Source of the DNA: Acetobacteraceae bacterium
Lineage (GTDB): Bacteria > Pseudomonadota > Alphaproteobacteria > Acetobacterales > Acetobacteraceae
Length of the DNA: 13,390 bases
Direction of reading: 5' to 3'
NCBI GenBank assembly: GCA_003133265.1
Contig: PKWQ01000340.1
Coordinates: 788-14,177 of the forward strand
In this document: piece after piece, positions 12,288-13,390 of the stretch
Layout: every line of letters begins with the position of its first letter
How positions within the stretch are numbered: the first letter of the stretch is position 1
Position numbers and translations under genes: made by a program
Notes under the pieces: model-generated
The model's input: only the letters and a program-made list of their open reading frames with translations
Database searches by the model: none
Told to the model about the DNA's origin: nothing

Positions 12288-13262
12288 TCACAGCGGGACG
12301 GACAGCCCGTCTTCCAGGAACAGTTGCGCCTGCTCGAACAGCGCCATCCGATTGCGTTCCATCAGCATCGTGTGCGTGGCCTCGCCGATCAGCGCCAGAT
12401 GTTTCCGGGGCGCATTGGTCAACAGCGGAAACAGGGCCAATGCGAGTGCCGGCGGCGTGTCGCGGTCCCATTCGCCGACGGCGATCATCGTCGGCGCGGT
12501 GACCCGCGCGGGATCATAGAGCGCCCGGCCCGCGCTCCAGAACGTCCGGCCGTCCTGCACCACGCCGTTCGGCGCGCGCAGTACCGGTGGGCGCATCGCC
12601 GCGCCGGCAGGATCGGTGGCGAACGTGGCGTCGGCCCAGGCATCGAACCAGCCGGGCGGGATCAGTCCGTCGCGCTTGCCGGCCGGTACGCCGTTCAGCC
12701 AGCGCTCCCGCGCGCCCTCGCGCGTCACCGCCCGCCAAGCCCCGAGCGGCCCGCCCTGGTCGGTGGGCGAAGGTCCATCGCGCACCCAGCCGGGGGCGAA
12801 CAGAACCAGCTTCTCCACCTTCCCGGGATACGCGGCGGCGTAGCTGCCCATGGTGGCGCAGCCCCAAGACCAGCCGATCAGGCACACGCGGTCGATCCCT
12901 CGGTCGCGCCTGATATGCTCCACCACCGCGTCCACATCGGCGCGCGCGGTGGCGGTGTCGGCGAACGGCGGGTTATCGGCGGCCGGTGCGTCCATCTGCG
13001 GCGGACGGGTGGAACGGCCATAGCCGCGCACGTCCAGCAGATACACATCGAAGCCGCGCCGGGCGATGAACTCCATCCAGGACACGCCATCGAGCCGGAG
13101 GTCGAACGCGGTTTCCGACGGATAGGTCGCGCCATGCACGAACAGCACCGTGCGCTCCGGCGTGAACCGCGTCATCCCCGCCGGATGCTTGTTGCGCACA
13201 TAGATGGAAATGCCGGGATCGCCCGATGGCACCATGGTTTCATGAGTGATGAGCTTGTTCAT
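12288..13262 (-). CDS. Alpha/beta hydrolase
   Basis: A 324-residue serine hydrolase of the alpha/beta fold. Visible parts are the oxyanion-side HG motif (VLFVHGATYPSE, 39-50), the YLLDVRGYGRST strand (74-85), the nucleophile elbow GWSWG with S132 (130-134), a likely acid D266 in GEWDRDTP, and H297 in GEATHTMLMERN. A cap region lies at about 160-250. No signal peptide or lipobox is present, so it is probably cytoplasmic. The substrate is not evident; esterase, lactonase or C-C hydrolase roles all fit. The ATG at 13260-13262 overlaps the stop of the upstream MDR oxidoreductase by 4 bases, suggesting a two-gene operon acting on related small molecules. No strong ribosome-binding site is seen, as expected if translation is coupled. 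Confidence 0.92.
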   Translation of the reverse strand: MNKLITHETMVPSGDPGISIYVRNKHPAGMTRFTPERTVLFVHGATYPSETAFDLRLDGVSWMEFIARRGFDVYLLDVRGYGRSTRPPQMDAPAADNPPFADTATARADVDAVVEHIRRDRGIDRVCLIGWSWGCATMGSYAAAYPGKVEKLVLFAPGWVRDGPSPTDQGGPLGAWRAVTREGARERWLNGVPAGKRDGLIPPGWFDAWADATFATDPAGAAMRPPVLRAPNGVVQDGRTFWSAGRALYDPARVTAPTMIAVGEWDRDTPPALALALFPLLTNAPRKHLALIGEATHTMLMERNRMALFEQAQLFLEDGLSVPL

Positions 13263-13390
13263 CCGACCAGCACCGCCTTGCCGATCACCTTGCGGTCGAT
13301 GACGGCCTGAAGCGCGTCCGCCGCCCGTTCCAGCGGGAAGCGGTGGGAGATGCGGGTGCGCAGCTTGCCGGCGGCGGCGAGATCGAGCAG
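13259..13390 (-). CDS. MDR-family (zinc-type / quinone) oxidoreductase, C-terminal part only
   Basis: The last 43 codons of a gene that runs off the right edge. The readable residues include LLDLAAAGKLRTRISHRFPL, then ERAADALQAVIDRKVIGKAVL with VG at the end. This is the characteristic C-terminus of NADPH:quinone reductase and zinc-type alcohol dehydrogenase-like proteins: the G-KL-P-I...F-LE-A-EAL......GK-V-- pattern. The cofactor and catalytic domains lie outside the window, so neither the substrate nor zinc dependence can be judged. Its TGA (13261-13259) overlaps the ATG of the hydrolase, so the two are one operon. Confidence 0.85.
   Translation of the reverse strand: MLDLAAAGKLRTRISHRFPLERAADALQAVIDRKVIGKAVLVG

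Noticed and set aside
12324..13310. Long plus-strand frame across the alpha/beta hydrolase
   Set aside because: It is a His/Arg/Gly-rich shadow in high-GC DNA. The minus-strand gene has the GWSWG elbow, D266 and H297 in proper spacing.

Overview
The window is GC-rich DNA from an alphaproteobacterium, most likely Acetobacteraceae or a near relative within Rhodospirillales. The indications are uniform high-GC coding with G/C at third codon positions, the shikimate kinase / XerD / AccA neighbourhood, a DUF3126 protein (a family I know from alphaproteobacteria), an HTH plus DUF6362-like pair, and genes for building an aa3-type cytochrome oxidase. This placement rests on recognising families; no search was run. 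I see no tRNA, rRNA, CRISPR array, insertion sequence or intact prophage.

Layout. (1) Positions 1-2346, housekeeping block: the start of shikimate kinase (-) faces away from a plus-strand run of a 47-residue membrane microprotein, xerD and accA. (2) 2373-4058: a convergent minus-strand regulator that joins a SARP-like winged helix and BTAD domain to a long TPR tail. (3) 4059-4473: an AT-richer non-coding stretch with a TTGACA promoter candidate, two GC-rich hairpins and a strong ribosome-binding site with a short reading frame. (4) 4474-5721: a DUF3126 gene (-) diverging from a small HTH protein and a DUF6362-like HTH protein (+). (5) 5735-6905: the copper delivery pair pcuC and sco (-). (6) 7019-12256: a plus-strand run of heme A synthase (ctaA), a four-PAS soluble histidine kinase, tldD and a GNAT acetyltransferase, every junction being a 4-base start/stop overlap. 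(7) 12288-13390: an alpha/beta hydrolase and the C-terminal end of an MDR-type oxidoreductase (-), also overlapping by 4 bases.

How the genes fit together. Sco and PcuC load copper, and CtaA makes heme A; together they supply cofactors of aa3-type cytochrome c oxidase from one divergent locus. The histidine kinase is translationally coupled to ctaA and tldD, so it may sense something tied to respiration or redox, although no response regulator lies beside it. xerD (chromosome dimer resolution) and accA (fatty acid synthesis) are ordinary core genes.

The least explained parts are the HTH/DUF6362-like pair with its dyad-rich upstream region, the orphan four-PAS kinase, the SARP-TPR chimera, the leader with a short reading frame at 4189-4473, and the in-frame stop in shikimate kinase that depends on the first base of the window.
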